From an uncultured Collinsella sp. (lineage in GTDB: Bacteria; Actinomycetota; Coriobacteriia; Coriobacteriales; Coriobacteriaceae): a DNA stretch of 6,081 bases. The notes beneath the pieces are model-generated. The model had not been told where the DNA came from, did no database searches, and saw only the letters and a list, made by a program, of their open reading frames with translations. This document shows, piece after piece, positions 1-5,244 of the stretch (positions are counted from its first letter, which is position 1; every line of letters begins with the position of its first letter). The translations under genes and the position numbers were made by a program. The stretch is from assembly GCA_900539035.1 (NCBI GenBank), contig UQAU01000055.1:1-6081 (forward strand), given 5' to 3'.

Positions 1-15
1 GCGCGCCTCAATCGT

Positions 16-36
16 AGCCCGAGACGGTCCCGGGCT
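16..36. other. Short GC-rich dyad at window edge
   Basis: AGCCCG (16-21) and CGGGCT (31-36) form a perfect 6-bp inverted repeat around a 9-nt loop. It could be the hairpin of a terminator belonging to a gene that ends left of the window, but no T tract follows on either strand, so the role is undecided. Confidence 0.3.
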
Positions 37-51
37 GACAATTTCGACTGT

Positions 52-146
52 AATGGACGTTCTTAAACGACTAGTCGCGGGGGACACTCTTCGGCCACTC
101 ATTGGGGACGTACTTAAATGAGTGGTAGTTGGAGACACTCCTGGCC
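52..146. repeat. Two degenerate tandem copies of a ~45-nt element
   Basis: Copy 1 (52-96) and copy 2 (103-146) share the order GGACGTWCTTAAAYGA, then GACACTC, then GGCC, with a period of 51 bases and roughly 70% identity by eye. Copy 2 contains a perfect 9-bp inverted repeat, CCACTCATT (95-103) with AATGAGTGG (117-125), around a 13-nt loop that carries the conserved GGACGTACTTA core. Copy 1 can form only a 5-bp equivalent (CGACT 45-49 with AGTCG 73-77). No protein-coding signal was seen. The conserved core in a loop with a variable stem suggests a REP-like or other dispersed structured repeat; that identity is inference. Confidence 0.55.
95..125. other. Perfect 9-bp stem-loop inside the second repeat copy
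   Basis: CCACTCATT pairs exactly with AATGAGTGG across the loop at 104-116. There is no T tract on either side, so an intrinsic terminator is not favoured. It is the best-preserved structure in the non-coding 5' part of the window. Confidence 0.55.
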
Positions 147-215
147 GAGCTAGAGATCGCGCGCGTCCCTTCTGGTCCATGCGGCTCAAAATCGCGGCGT
201 GATGTGGACGGCTGG

Positions 216-248
216 GGTCGAATTGGCAACATTTCGAGCCTGGCTTCG
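216..248. promoter_or_regulatory. Overlapping dyads upstream of the LuxR-type gene, possible operator
   Basis: GGTCGAA (216-222) faces TTCGAGCC (233-240) with one bulged base. CGAGCC (235-240) faces GGCTTCG (242-248) with one extra base. The second dyad is centred at 241, about 30 bases upstream of a candidate -10 element, which is where an activator or autoregulator could bind. The symmetry is visible; binding is speculation. Confidence 0.25.
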
Positions 249-269
249 ATATTGAGACTGGTTCTTTAT

Positions 270-275
270 TAAAAT
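270..275 (+). promoter_or_regulatory. Candidate -10 element of the LuxR-type gene
   Basis: TAAAAT matches the sigma-70-type TATAAT at five of six positions and lies 35 bases before the chosen start codon. The only -35-like hexamer nearby (TTGAGA, 252-257) is just 12 bases upstream, too close for normal spacing, so a good -35 is missing. This would fit a promoter that needs an activator, or the call may be wrong. Confidence 0.3.
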
Positions 276-299
276 GGAATTCCAGACAATTGAGCGGCC

Positions 300-304
300 G
301 GGGG
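300..304 (+). promoter_or_regulatory. Weak G-rich ribosome binding site deciding the LuxR start
   Basis: GGGGG lies six bases upstream of ATG 311 and can pair with the anti-Shine-Dalgarno partly through G-U pairs. The earlier in-frame TTG at 290 has no purine-rich site before it. The ATG at 320 has GAGGGG only one base away, too close. ATG 311 is therefore preferred. Confidence 0.4.
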
Positions 305-310
305 TTAACC

Positions 311-1858
311 ATGAGGGGCATGGGAGACACAACCGCATATCTGCGTCGGGGCATTCGGGAGATTATATGCCTGGCGCTGTTCTTCTTCACGTTTTTGGCG
401 TGCGAGTATCTCTTTGATGTGCGCATAGCCGAGTTCGTGCCATCGAGTGAGGTCGTCATCTACGAGAGCATCGTTGTCGGCGCGAGCGTGATTGGCTTTT
501 TCGTGCGCCCATTTCTGTACTATCGCCTTCCCCAGACGATCGATGCGACGAGCGATATTACAGGCGTGCTGCTGGTATCGGCGTTGCTGCTGATGATTAC
601 GGCAGTGCGGTTTGAGGTAGTAATTGCCGGCGGCCTGGTGGCGTGCTGCGCCCTGGGCTATTGCGGATCGACCGCCCATGCCAATCTTGCGCGGCGTTTT
701 GCGCAGACGCCCTGCCTGGCGCGCGCCGCCGCACTTTCCTATGCCATGGGCGTTCTGGTACAGGTGATCAACCACATGGTGATGCCTGTCGGTATTCCTC
801 AGCAGGCTGTTCTGGTCGTCTGTGCGATCGCGCAGGTGGCGTTGCTCCACGGTGCCCGACGCGCCAAGCTGCGCGACGAGTCCGACCCCAACTTTGAACC
901 CAGTGCTGCCGGGCTTTCGGTAGATGCTCTGGAATATGGCGCCAAGTGGCATGACGATCCCGAGGCAAAGGCGGCATTCCGTCGCGCCGTAGCTCGCCTG
1001 ACCGTGGCGACGGCGTATCTTTCCAGCGTATTCGCCGCTCTCAACGCGGGCTTCACGACCCTGCATGCTGTCGGAGCCGTCGATTTGAGCGATTGGCCGC
1101 GCCTGCTGCTTGTCGTGAGCTCGTTGGTTGCTGGCGCACTATTTGACCTGCACGGCCGCTCGTATATGAATATCGGCATGACATGTGCCGCCATACTGTC
1201 CACGCTTTCGTTCTTTGTGCTCATCGTCGATGGCAATGGCGGCAACGAGCTTGCGGCCACGATCATCTTTTATCTGGGCTCGGGCTTTTTCGTGGTGTTC
1301 TTTACCACAAAATATGCCGCCGTCTCGCTCTATGCGCGCTGGTCATATTTTTGGCTGTGCATGGGTCGCGTCGTCAACAACGTGTGCTCGATGCTCGTGA
1401 CGGCGCCGGCGGTGGCGATCATCTCGAGTCAAAACGTGCTGGCTGCGGTCGGTGCGGCGCTCGTGATGTTTGTGGGCATTGCGATTACGCTGCTGGGGCA
1501 GTTGGGGCAACGAGCCGATGATGTCGTGATGCAGGATGGCCTGCCGCTTGCTACCGACGATCTTGGTGGGGATCTTGCGCCCACATGCTCCGACCCCGAG
1601 CCCGTGGAGGCAGCGGAGCTCACGTCCGATGAACGCCTTGATGCCTTCGTCGCCACCTTTGGGCTTACAGAGCGCGAGCGCGATATTCTTGAGGTCTTGG
1701 TCGTTTCGGACCAGAGCGTACAGGACATCGCCACAACGCTTTTCCTTTCGCGCTCCACGCTCTATCGTCACATTTCTCGATTAACAAAAAGACCGGTACC
1801 GTCTCGCGTGTGGCCCTTATCAACTTCTTCTGGTCCTGGACGCCCAAGGACTAGCTAA
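311..1858 (+). CDS. Membrane LuxR-family regulator, 12-helix domain plus HTH, C-terminus frameshifted
   Basis: A predicted membrane-anchored transcriptional regulator. Residues ~17-398 hold about twelve hydrophobic helices (near 17-36, 47-66, 84-102, 103-123, 138-160, 164-181, 228-250, 263-281, 286-306, 315-333, 345-371, 376-398) with a hydrophilic central loop (~182-227), a layout like MFS transporters. A polar linker (~399-448) leads to a LuxR-type helix-turn-helix beginning GLTERERDILEVL (451) with recognition-helix region LSRSTLYRHISRL (479-491). Such fusions are common in Coriobacteriia, where the membrane part is thought to sense a small ligand; the ligand here cannot be told. From residue 494 the frame reads an unrelated Pro/Ser/Arg-rich tail and stops at 1858. 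The next frame reads KKTGTVSRVALINFFW and ends at 1854, a normal LuxR ending, so one base appears lost in the A run at 1786-1790. The fourth helix is garbled in the protein as read (515 residues; about 514 if repaired). A TTG start at 290 would add seven residues. Confidence 0.85.
   Translation: MRGMGDTTAYLRRGIREIICLALFFFTFLACEYLFDVRIAEFVPSSEVVIYESIVVGASVIGFFVRPFLYYRLPQTIDATSDITGVLLVSALLLMITAVRFEVVIAGGLVACCALGYCGSTAHANLARRFAQTPCLARAAALSYAMGVLVQVINHMVMPVGIPQQAVLVVCAIAQVALLHGARRAKLRDESDPNFEPSAAGLSVDALEYGAKWHDDPEAKAAFRRAVARLTVATAYLSSVFAALNAGFTTLHAVGAVDLSDWPRLLLVVSSLVAGALFDLHGRSYMNIGMTCAAILSTLSFFVLIVDGNGGNELAATIIFYLGSGFFVVFFTTKYAAVSLYARWSYFWLCMGRVVNNVCSMLVTAPAVAIISSQNVLAAVGAALVMFVGIAITLLGQLGQRADDVVMQDGLPLATDDLGGDLAPTCSDPEPVEAAELTSDERLDAFVATFGLTERERDILEVLVVSDQSVQDIATTLFLSRSTLYRHISRLTKRPVPSRVWPLSTSSGPGRPRTS
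1786..1790 (+). other. A5 run where the LuxR reading frame is lost
   Basis: In the frame of the gene the codons ACA AAA AGA lead into a tail without family resemblance. With one more A the codons become ACA AAA AAG ACC GGT, and translation continues as KKTGTVSRVALINFFW to TAG at 1852-1854, which fits the end of a LuxR helix-turn-helix. The simplest reading is contraction of an A6 tract to A5, either a true mutation or a sequencing error. Confidence 0.75.
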
Positions 1859-1870
1859 TCCTCCAATAAG

Positions 1871-1933
1871 TTGCGGTGGAATAGTCCCTAAATTAAAGTC
1901 ACGGGGCTTTAAACAGGAACTATTCCATCGCAA
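1871..1933. terminator. Long imperfect hairpin between convergent genes, possible bidirectional terminator
   Basis: TTGCGGTGGAATAGT (1871-1885) pairs with ACTATTCCATCGCAA (1919-1933) through 14 Watson-Crick pairs and one G-U. Inside, CCT (1887-1889) pairs with AGG (1915-1917) and TTAAAG (1893-1898) with CTTTAA (1907-1912), leaving an 8-nt loop. The place, between the 3' ends of the LuxR gene and mgtA, suits a two-way terminator. There is no T tract after the stem on either strand, so it may instead be a miniature repeat element. Confidence 0.45.
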
Positions 1934-1951
1934 CTGCTGGGGGGATAGACT

Positions 1952-2018
1952 GCAGCGGCAGAGGCAACGGCAGCGGCAGAGGCGTTGGCAGCTGTGGTAG
2001 TGGCAACGGCAACTGGCA
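1952..2018. repeat. GGC-rich degenerate tandem repeat downstream of mgtA
   Basis: Two adjacent 18-base units (1952-1969 and 1970-1987) begin with the same 14 bases, GCAGCGGCAGAGGC, and differ at three of the last four. They are followed by decayed units starting GCAGCTGTGG (1988) and GCAACGGCAACTG (2003). No gene with a credible start covers it. Read on the minus strand it gives Ala-rich or Cys-rich strings in different frames, as expected of a low-complexity repeat. Confidence 0.5.
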
Positions 2019-2038
2019 GGGTGTTTTCCGTCTGCTTG

Positions 2039-4807
2039 CTACAGCAGCTCGCCGTGGCGTGCAATGTAGCGGCGCTTTGCCAGCTGAGTGAGCGCGATGT
2101 AGGCGGTGACGATGCCGACGAGCAGCGCGAAAAAGCTCGCGGGCAGTGCCATGAGGCCGAGCGCATCGGCGATGGGGCTTGCCGGCAGCCATGTGACGAG
2201 CGCCAGGCCCAGCACGGTAAGAACGCACAGTGCGGGCGCGGCGTGGTCGCACGGGCTCGGCAGATGCGGGGAGCGCAGCATGTGGACCACGAGTGTCTGC
2301 GACCACATGGACTCGACAAACCAGCCGCTCTGGAAGAGCGCAGCAAAGGTCGCCATACCCGCGACGTCGCCCGCGGCGGCAAGCTCGGGCCAGCTTGAGT
2401 CCACGGCGGCGGGGCACACGACAAAGAAGAGCGCGGCGAAGGTCACGATGTCAAACAGCGAGCTCACGGGGCCCAGCTCGAGCATAAAGCCCTTGATGGA
2501 CGCGGCGTCCCAAGCACGCGGGCGGGCAGTCCAGGCGTCATCGACGGTGTCCCACGGCAGCGCGATGCACACGATCTCGTAGACCAGCGACAGCAGTACC
2601 AGCTGCAGGGCGCTCATGGGCAAAAACGGCAAGAACAGGCTCGCGACGGTCACGGATAGCACATTGCCAAAGTTGGAGCTCACCGTGGTCTTGAGGTACT
2701 TGAGCAGGTTGCCGTAAGTGCGGCGGCCTTCGATGATGCCGCGCTCGAGCACGCCCAGGTCCTTCTGAAGCAAGATGATATCGGCGGATTCCTTGGCAAT
2801 ATCGACGGCCGAATCGACCGAGATGCCGCAATCGCTCGCACGCATGGCGGCGGCGTCGTTGATGCCGTCGCCCATAAAGCCCACAGTGTGGCCGAGCATC
2901 TCGCGCATGACACGTACCAGGCGCGCCTTCTGCAGCGGCGAGAGCTTGGCGAAGAGGTTGGTTTTCTCGGCGCGCTCGGCAAGTTCGGCGTCATCGAGCG
3001 CATCGATCTCGGAGCCGAGCAAGACGTTGCTCGCATCGATACCAATCTGCTCGCAGACGGTGGCGGCGACGCGGTCGTTGTCGCCGGTTAGGACCTTGAC
3101 CGCCACGCCCTTGGCCTCGAGGGTGGCGACGGCGCCCGCGGCACTTGCTTTGGGCGGATCGAGGAAGGCCAAAAAGCCCATCAGCACCATGTCGCACTCG
3201 TCGGCGATTCCAAACTCGCCCACGCAGCGCGGATTGGTCTTCTGCGCCACGGCAATTACGCGTAGGCCCTCGGCGTTAAGTCCGGCGACCTGCTTGCGAA
3301 TCTGGGCGAGCTTCTCGTCGGTGAGCGGCTGAGCGATGCCATCGATCTCGACAAAGGAGCAGATCTCGAGCATTTCCTCGGCAGCGCCCTTGGTAACCAT
3401 CTGGGTTTTGCCTTGGGCGTCGGCGACAACTACGCTCAGGCGGCGGCGCGAGAAATCGAAGGGAACCTCGTCGACCTTGGTATAGCGGTCGCGCAGACTC
3501 TGGCCCAGCATAGAATCGGGCACGACGGTCGAGGGCGTCACATCGGCACGGTCGATTACGGCCAGGTCGATAAGGTTTTTGAGGCCGGTCTGGAAGAAAC
3601 TGTTCAAAAACGCATGGCGCAGCACACGTGCGTCTTCGTTGCCGTCGGTGCTGAGATAGCGCTCGAGCACGATGCGGTCTTCGGTGAGGGTGCCGGTCTT
3701 GTCGCAGCACAGGACGTCCATCGCGCCGAGGTTTTGAATCGCCGGCAGCCCCTTGACGATAACCTGGCGACGGGCGAGGTCCTTGGCGCCCTGCGATAGG
3801 CTCGTGGTCACGATGACGGGAAGCATTTGCGGCGTGATGCCCACGGCCACGCTCGTGGCGAACAGCAGCGCGTCGATGACGTTGCCCTTGGTGGCGGCGT
3901 TGATGGCAAAGACGGCCGGCGCCATAACGAGCATGAGGCGTACGAGCAACATGGAGACGCTCGAGACGCCGCGGTCAAACGCGCTCTTCTCGCCGCGCCC
4001 GTTGAGCATCTTGGCGATGCCGCCCAGGTAAGTGTCCGAGCCGGTGGCAACGACAAGCGCCATGGCGGTGCCGTTTTGCACGGAGGTGCCGGTAAAGACG
4101 ATGTTCTTGCAGGCAGAGAGTGGCAGTGCGGAACCGTCGGCGCCCTCGACGACGGTGACGGCGGTGGTCTTCTCGACGGCCTCGCTCTCGCCGGTGAGTG
4201 CGGACTCGATCACAAACAGGTCGCGCGCGGTGATGATGCGGGCGTCGGCCGGCACCATATCGCCGGCAGAGAGGCGGATTACATCGCCGGGGACGAGCTC
4301 GTCGAAGGGGATCTCGATGCGCTTGCCGTCGCGCAGGGCGGTGCAAGTGTTGGAGACCAGGTCCTTGAGGGCTTCTGCCGCATTGCCGCTGCGGGCTTCC
4401 TGGATAAACTTCATGCCGCCCGATACCAGCAGCATGATGCCGATGACGATGACCGTGGAGGGGTCGCGCTGCGGCTCGGGCACGGCGAGCACGTCGATGT
4501 AGAGCGAGACCAGCGCGAGCGCGGCGAGGATGCCGGCGAAGGGATCGATGAACGCGTCGGCGATGCGGCGGGCGAGCGTTTTGGTCGTTGCCTCGATGGT
4601 GTTGGGGCCGACGGCGTTCAGGCGCTCGGTTGCCTGCTCGACGGTGAGGCCGTTTGCCGTGGCGTCAAGCAGTACGAGGGCGTCCTCGGCACTATGGGTG
4701 GCGGCGAATATGGTGTTCTTGGACAGGCCGGTATGAGCGGCAGGGCGCGCCGTGCGGCGGCGCTTGGAGATGGCTTCGAGTACCGTGACGGTTTTGAGCA
4801 TCAGCAT
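2039..4807 (-). CDS. mgtA: Magnesium-importing P-type ATPase (P3B, MgtA type)
   Basis: An inner-membrane P-type ATPase of 922 residues (E. coli MgtA has 898) that imports Mg2+ using ATP. Cation ATPase N-terminal region ~30-85, M1-M2 ~88-132, actuator domain with TGES at 205-208, M3-M4 ~285-335, phosphorylation site CDKTGTLT with D369, nucleotide-binding KGA (473-475) and DPPK (550-553), TGDN (574-577), GDGIND (646-651), then six C-terminal helices from ~708, with family marks PWD (751-753) and FQSGWF (825-830). The arginine-rich N-terminus (KRRRTARPAA) is probably cytoplasmic. ATG 4807 is chosen because AAGGAGG lies five bases before it; ATG 4801 would be eleven bases away. Unusual: M4 reads PQMLP where MgtA normally has PEMLP (Q327), and M6 reads SLVYE where E. 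coli MgtA has NLMYD (S740, E744). These positions bind cation in many P-type ATPases, so transport properties may differ. It is convergent with the LuxR-type gene and divergent from pyrE. A structured leader suggests post-transcriptional control. Confidence 0.95.
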   Translation of the reverse strand: MLMLKTVTVLEAISKRRRTARPAAHTGLSKNTIFAATHSAEDALVLLDATANGLTVEQATERLNAVGPNTIEATTKTLARRIADAFIDPFAGILAALALVSLYIDVLAVPEPQRDPSTVIVIGIMLLVSGGMKFIQEARSGNAAEALKDLVSNTCTALRDGKRIEIPFDELVPGDVIRLSAGDMVPADARIITARDLFVIESALTGESEAVEKTTAVTVVEGADGSALPLSACKNIVFTGTSVQNGTAMALVVATGSDTYLGGIAKMLNGRGEKSAFDRGVSSVSMLLVRLMLVMAPAVFAINAATKGNVIDALLFATSVAVGITPQMLPVIVTTSLSQGAKDLARRQVIVKGLPAIQNLGAMDVLCCDKTGTLTEDRIVLERYLSTDGNEDARVLRHAFLNSFFQTGLKNLIDLAVIDRADVTPSTVVPDSMLGQSLRDRYTKVDEVPFDFSRRRLSVVVADAQGKTQMVTKGAAEEMLEICSFVEIDGIAQPLTDEKLAQIRKQVAGLNAEGLRVIAVAQKTNPRCVGEFGIADECDMVLMGFLAFLDPPKASAAGAVATLEAKGVAVKVLTGDNDRVAATVCEQIGIDASNVLLGSEIDALDDAELAERAEKTNLFAKLSPLQKARLVRVMREMLGHTVGFMGDGINDAAAMRASDCGISVDSAVDIAKESADIILLQKDLGVLERGIIEGRRTYGNLLKYLKTTVSSNFGNVLSVTVASLFLPFLPMSALQLVLLSLVYEIVCIALPWDTVDDAWTARPRAWDAASIKGFMLELGPVSSLFDIVTFAALFFVVCPAAVDSSWPELAAAGDVAGMATFAALFQSGWFVESMWSQTLVVHMLRSPHLPSPCDHAAPALCVLTVLGLALVTWLPASPIADALGLMALPASFFALLVGIVTAYIALTQLAKRRYIARHGELL

Positions 4808-4811
4808 AGGG

Positions 4812-4830
4812 TCCTCCTTGTTGAAGGGAG
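4812..4830 (-). promoter_or_regulatory. mgtA ribosome binding site buried in a hairpin
   Basis: On the transcript, CTCCCTT (4830-4824) can pair with AAGGAG (4819-4814) across the loop CAAC, six pairs with one bulged C. This takes up nearly the whole Shine-Dalgarno sequence, AAGGAGGA. The strong site would thus be usable only when the small hairpin is open, for example under competition from an alternative structure or because it is only marginally stable. Confidence 0.5.
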
Positions 4831-4856
4831 TTAGCGTACGTGTCGTATTTGCTTCA

Positions 4857-4998
4857 AAAAACCTAGATGTCGCTCACGTCAAGCTCTTGAGCCCACAAAG
4901 GGTGCAGCGTGCCTTTGTGGTGGTTTTGGCGATCTGCCGGTGGCGTTTATGCGTGTGCGGAGTCCTCGCGGCGTGCCGAGGGCGACATGCAGGTTTTT
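4857..4998 (-). promoter_or_regulatory. Long-range 16-nt complementarity in the mgtA leader
   Basis: On the transcript AAAAACCTGCATGTCG (4998-4983), lying in codons 7-13 of the leader reading frame, pairs with CGACATCTAGGTTTTT (4872-4857), giving 14 Watson-Crick pairs, one G-U and one mismatch. The second arm includes part of a U6 run (4861-4856). A ribosome on the leader frame would cover the first arm, so this pairing can form only when the frame is not being translated there. It could act as an anti-structure or as the stem of an unusual large terminator. Confidence 0.55.
4893..4920 (-). other. Nine-base-pair hairpin in the mgtA leader
   Basis: CCACAAAGG and CCTTTGTGG form a perfect 9-bp stem around a 10-nt loop. 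No U tract follows in the transcript, so it is not an intrinsic terminator by itself. It sits between the end of the leader reading frame and the distal arm of the long-range pairing. Confidence 0.55.
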
Positions 4999-5018
4999 CG
5001 ACTAGGACTGCCTTCCAT
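4947..5018 (-). CDS. Putative 23-residue leader peptide upstream of mgtA
   Basis: A short reading frame beginning ATG GAA GGC and ending TAA, preceded by AGGAGGT (5030-5024) five bases from the start, as good a site as that of any gene here. The peptide starts MEGSPSRKTC and ends RREDSAHA; it is polar, with three Arg, five Ser and two Pro, and has no signal peptide, membrane segment or recognised relative. It ends 139 bases before mgtA, on the same predicted transcript. By analogy with MgtL of enterobacteria, whose translation reports Mg2+ status, it may be a cis-acting regulatory peptide. The acidic pair ED near the end and Pro near the start loosely recall ribosome-destabilising residues of MgtL, but the sequences are not alike. 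A conserved peptide in relatives would settle whether it is translated; chance remains possible. Confidence 0.55.
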   Translation of the reverse strand: MEGSPSRKTCMSPSARREDSAHA

Positions 5019-5031
5019 GGCACACCTCCTA
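5003..5031 (-). promoter_or_regulatory. Hairpin enclosing the leader peptide start
   Basis: On the transcript TAGGA (5031-5027), the first part of the leader-peptide Shine-Dalgarno, pairs with TCCTA (5007-5003) in codons 4-6. TGCC (5022-5019) pairs with GGCA (5012-5009). The AUG lies in the 6-nt apical loop. Translation of the leader peptide may thus itself be adjustable. The pairings are exact but short. Confidence 0.4.
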
Positions 5032-5085
5032 AAGGCCGGGCGCAGCGCGCTTTGGGTATCTCGTACCCCTTTTTAATCCGCCCGT

Positions 5086-5114
5086 ATTCTTGATGAGGGG
5101 GTTTGCCATGTCAA
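5086..5114 (-). promoter_or_regulatory. mgtA promoter
   Basis: On the minus strand TTGACA (5114-5109) is a perfect -35 hexamer, followed by a 17-bp spacer and AAGAAT (5091-5086), a four-of-six -10. This predicts a start near 5079. It is the best promoter match in the window and requires no activator by its look, which would leave control to the leader. Confidence 0.65.
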
Positions 5115-5204
5115 CCCTATTGTTCGGAAAACCATTCCCCCTGACAAAGCCTTTACAGAATGCCGTGGCTCCAAAGCACGCCCACATCGACGCCTCGCCT
5201 GCGC

Positions 5205-5210
5205 TAAACT
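5205..5210 (+). promoter_or_regulatory. Candidate -10 element of pyrE
   Basis: TAAACT, which keeps the key T, A and final T of a -10 hexamer, lies 34 bases before the pyrE start. No convincing -35 is found 16-19 bases upstream. The leader would be short, leaving no room for an attenuator such as precedes E. coli pyrE. Confidence 0.35.
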
Positions 5211-5232
5211 GAAGAGCACGTACGCGATTACG

Positions 5233-5239
5233 AGAGGAG
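5233..5239 (+). promoter_or_regulatory. pyrE ribosome binding site
   Basis: AGAGGAG ends five bases before ATG 5245 and fixes that codon as the start. Confidence 0.75.
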
Positions 5240-5244
5240 CCCGC

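Larger units (their letters stand above)
4808..5080 (-). promoter_or_regulatory. Structured ~270-nt mgtA leader with an upstream reading frame
   Basis: From the predicted transcription start (about 5079) to the mgtA start the leader contains, in transcript order: a 5-bp hairpin GGGTA/TACCC (5068-5054); the reading frame 5018-4947 with its own hairpin at the start codon; a C-rich stretch after its stop (~4946-4921); a 9-bp hairpin (4920-4893); a segment (4872-4857) complementary to part of the reading frame; and the hairpin over the mgtA ribosome binding site. None of the conserved M-box (ykoK) blocks was recognised. The layout is like that of leader-peptide-controlled mgtA leaders of enterobacteria, where translation of a short peptide and Rho set readthrough; here the mechanism is inferred. 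Confidence 0.55.

Noticed and set aside
1..66. C-terminal end of an upstream gene
   Set aside because: Frame 1 is open from the window start to TAA 64-66, but 21 residues rich in Arg and Ser do not resemble any family and the stretch overlaps a dyad and the repeat copy.
52..146. CRISPR array
   Set aside because: There are only two diverged copies without identical repeats or unique spacers of constant size.
305..1066. 253-residue open frame on the minus strand across the LuxR gene
   Set aside because: It is antisense to the membrane domain and has Arg/His/Gln-rich composition without family features.
1784..1792. Programmed -1 ribosomal frameshift restoring the LuxR C-terminus
   Set aside because: The codons ACA AAA AGA do not make a proper X XXY YYZ slippery heptamer, since the A-site tRNA would not re-pair with AAG. 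A lost base is simpler, though transcriptional slippage on the A run is not excluded.
1909..2041. Cys-rich extension of MgtA by stop-codon readthrough
   Set aside because: The frame after the TAG at 2039-2041 is open and Cys-rich, but this follows from the GGC/TGC repeat; there is no readthrough signal, and the protein ends at the normal place for the family.
3827..4834. 335-residue open frame on the plus strand across mgtA
   Set aside because: It mirrors the mgtA codons, gives a Gly/Asp/Arg-rich low-complexity protein, and lacks a ribosome binding site; mgtA has intact motifs in the same place.
5054..5074. Intrinsic terminator on the plus strand before pyrE
   Set aside because: GGGTA/TACCC followed by T5 has the right form, but the stem is only five pairs and no plus-strand gene lies upstream to be terminated; on the minus strand it reads as a small 5' hairpin of the mgtA leader.
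4808..5080. M-box (ykoK) Mg2+ riboswitch before mgtA
   Set aside because: The leader was read on the minus strand and none of the conserved M-box sequence blocks was recognised. A covariance search would decide.
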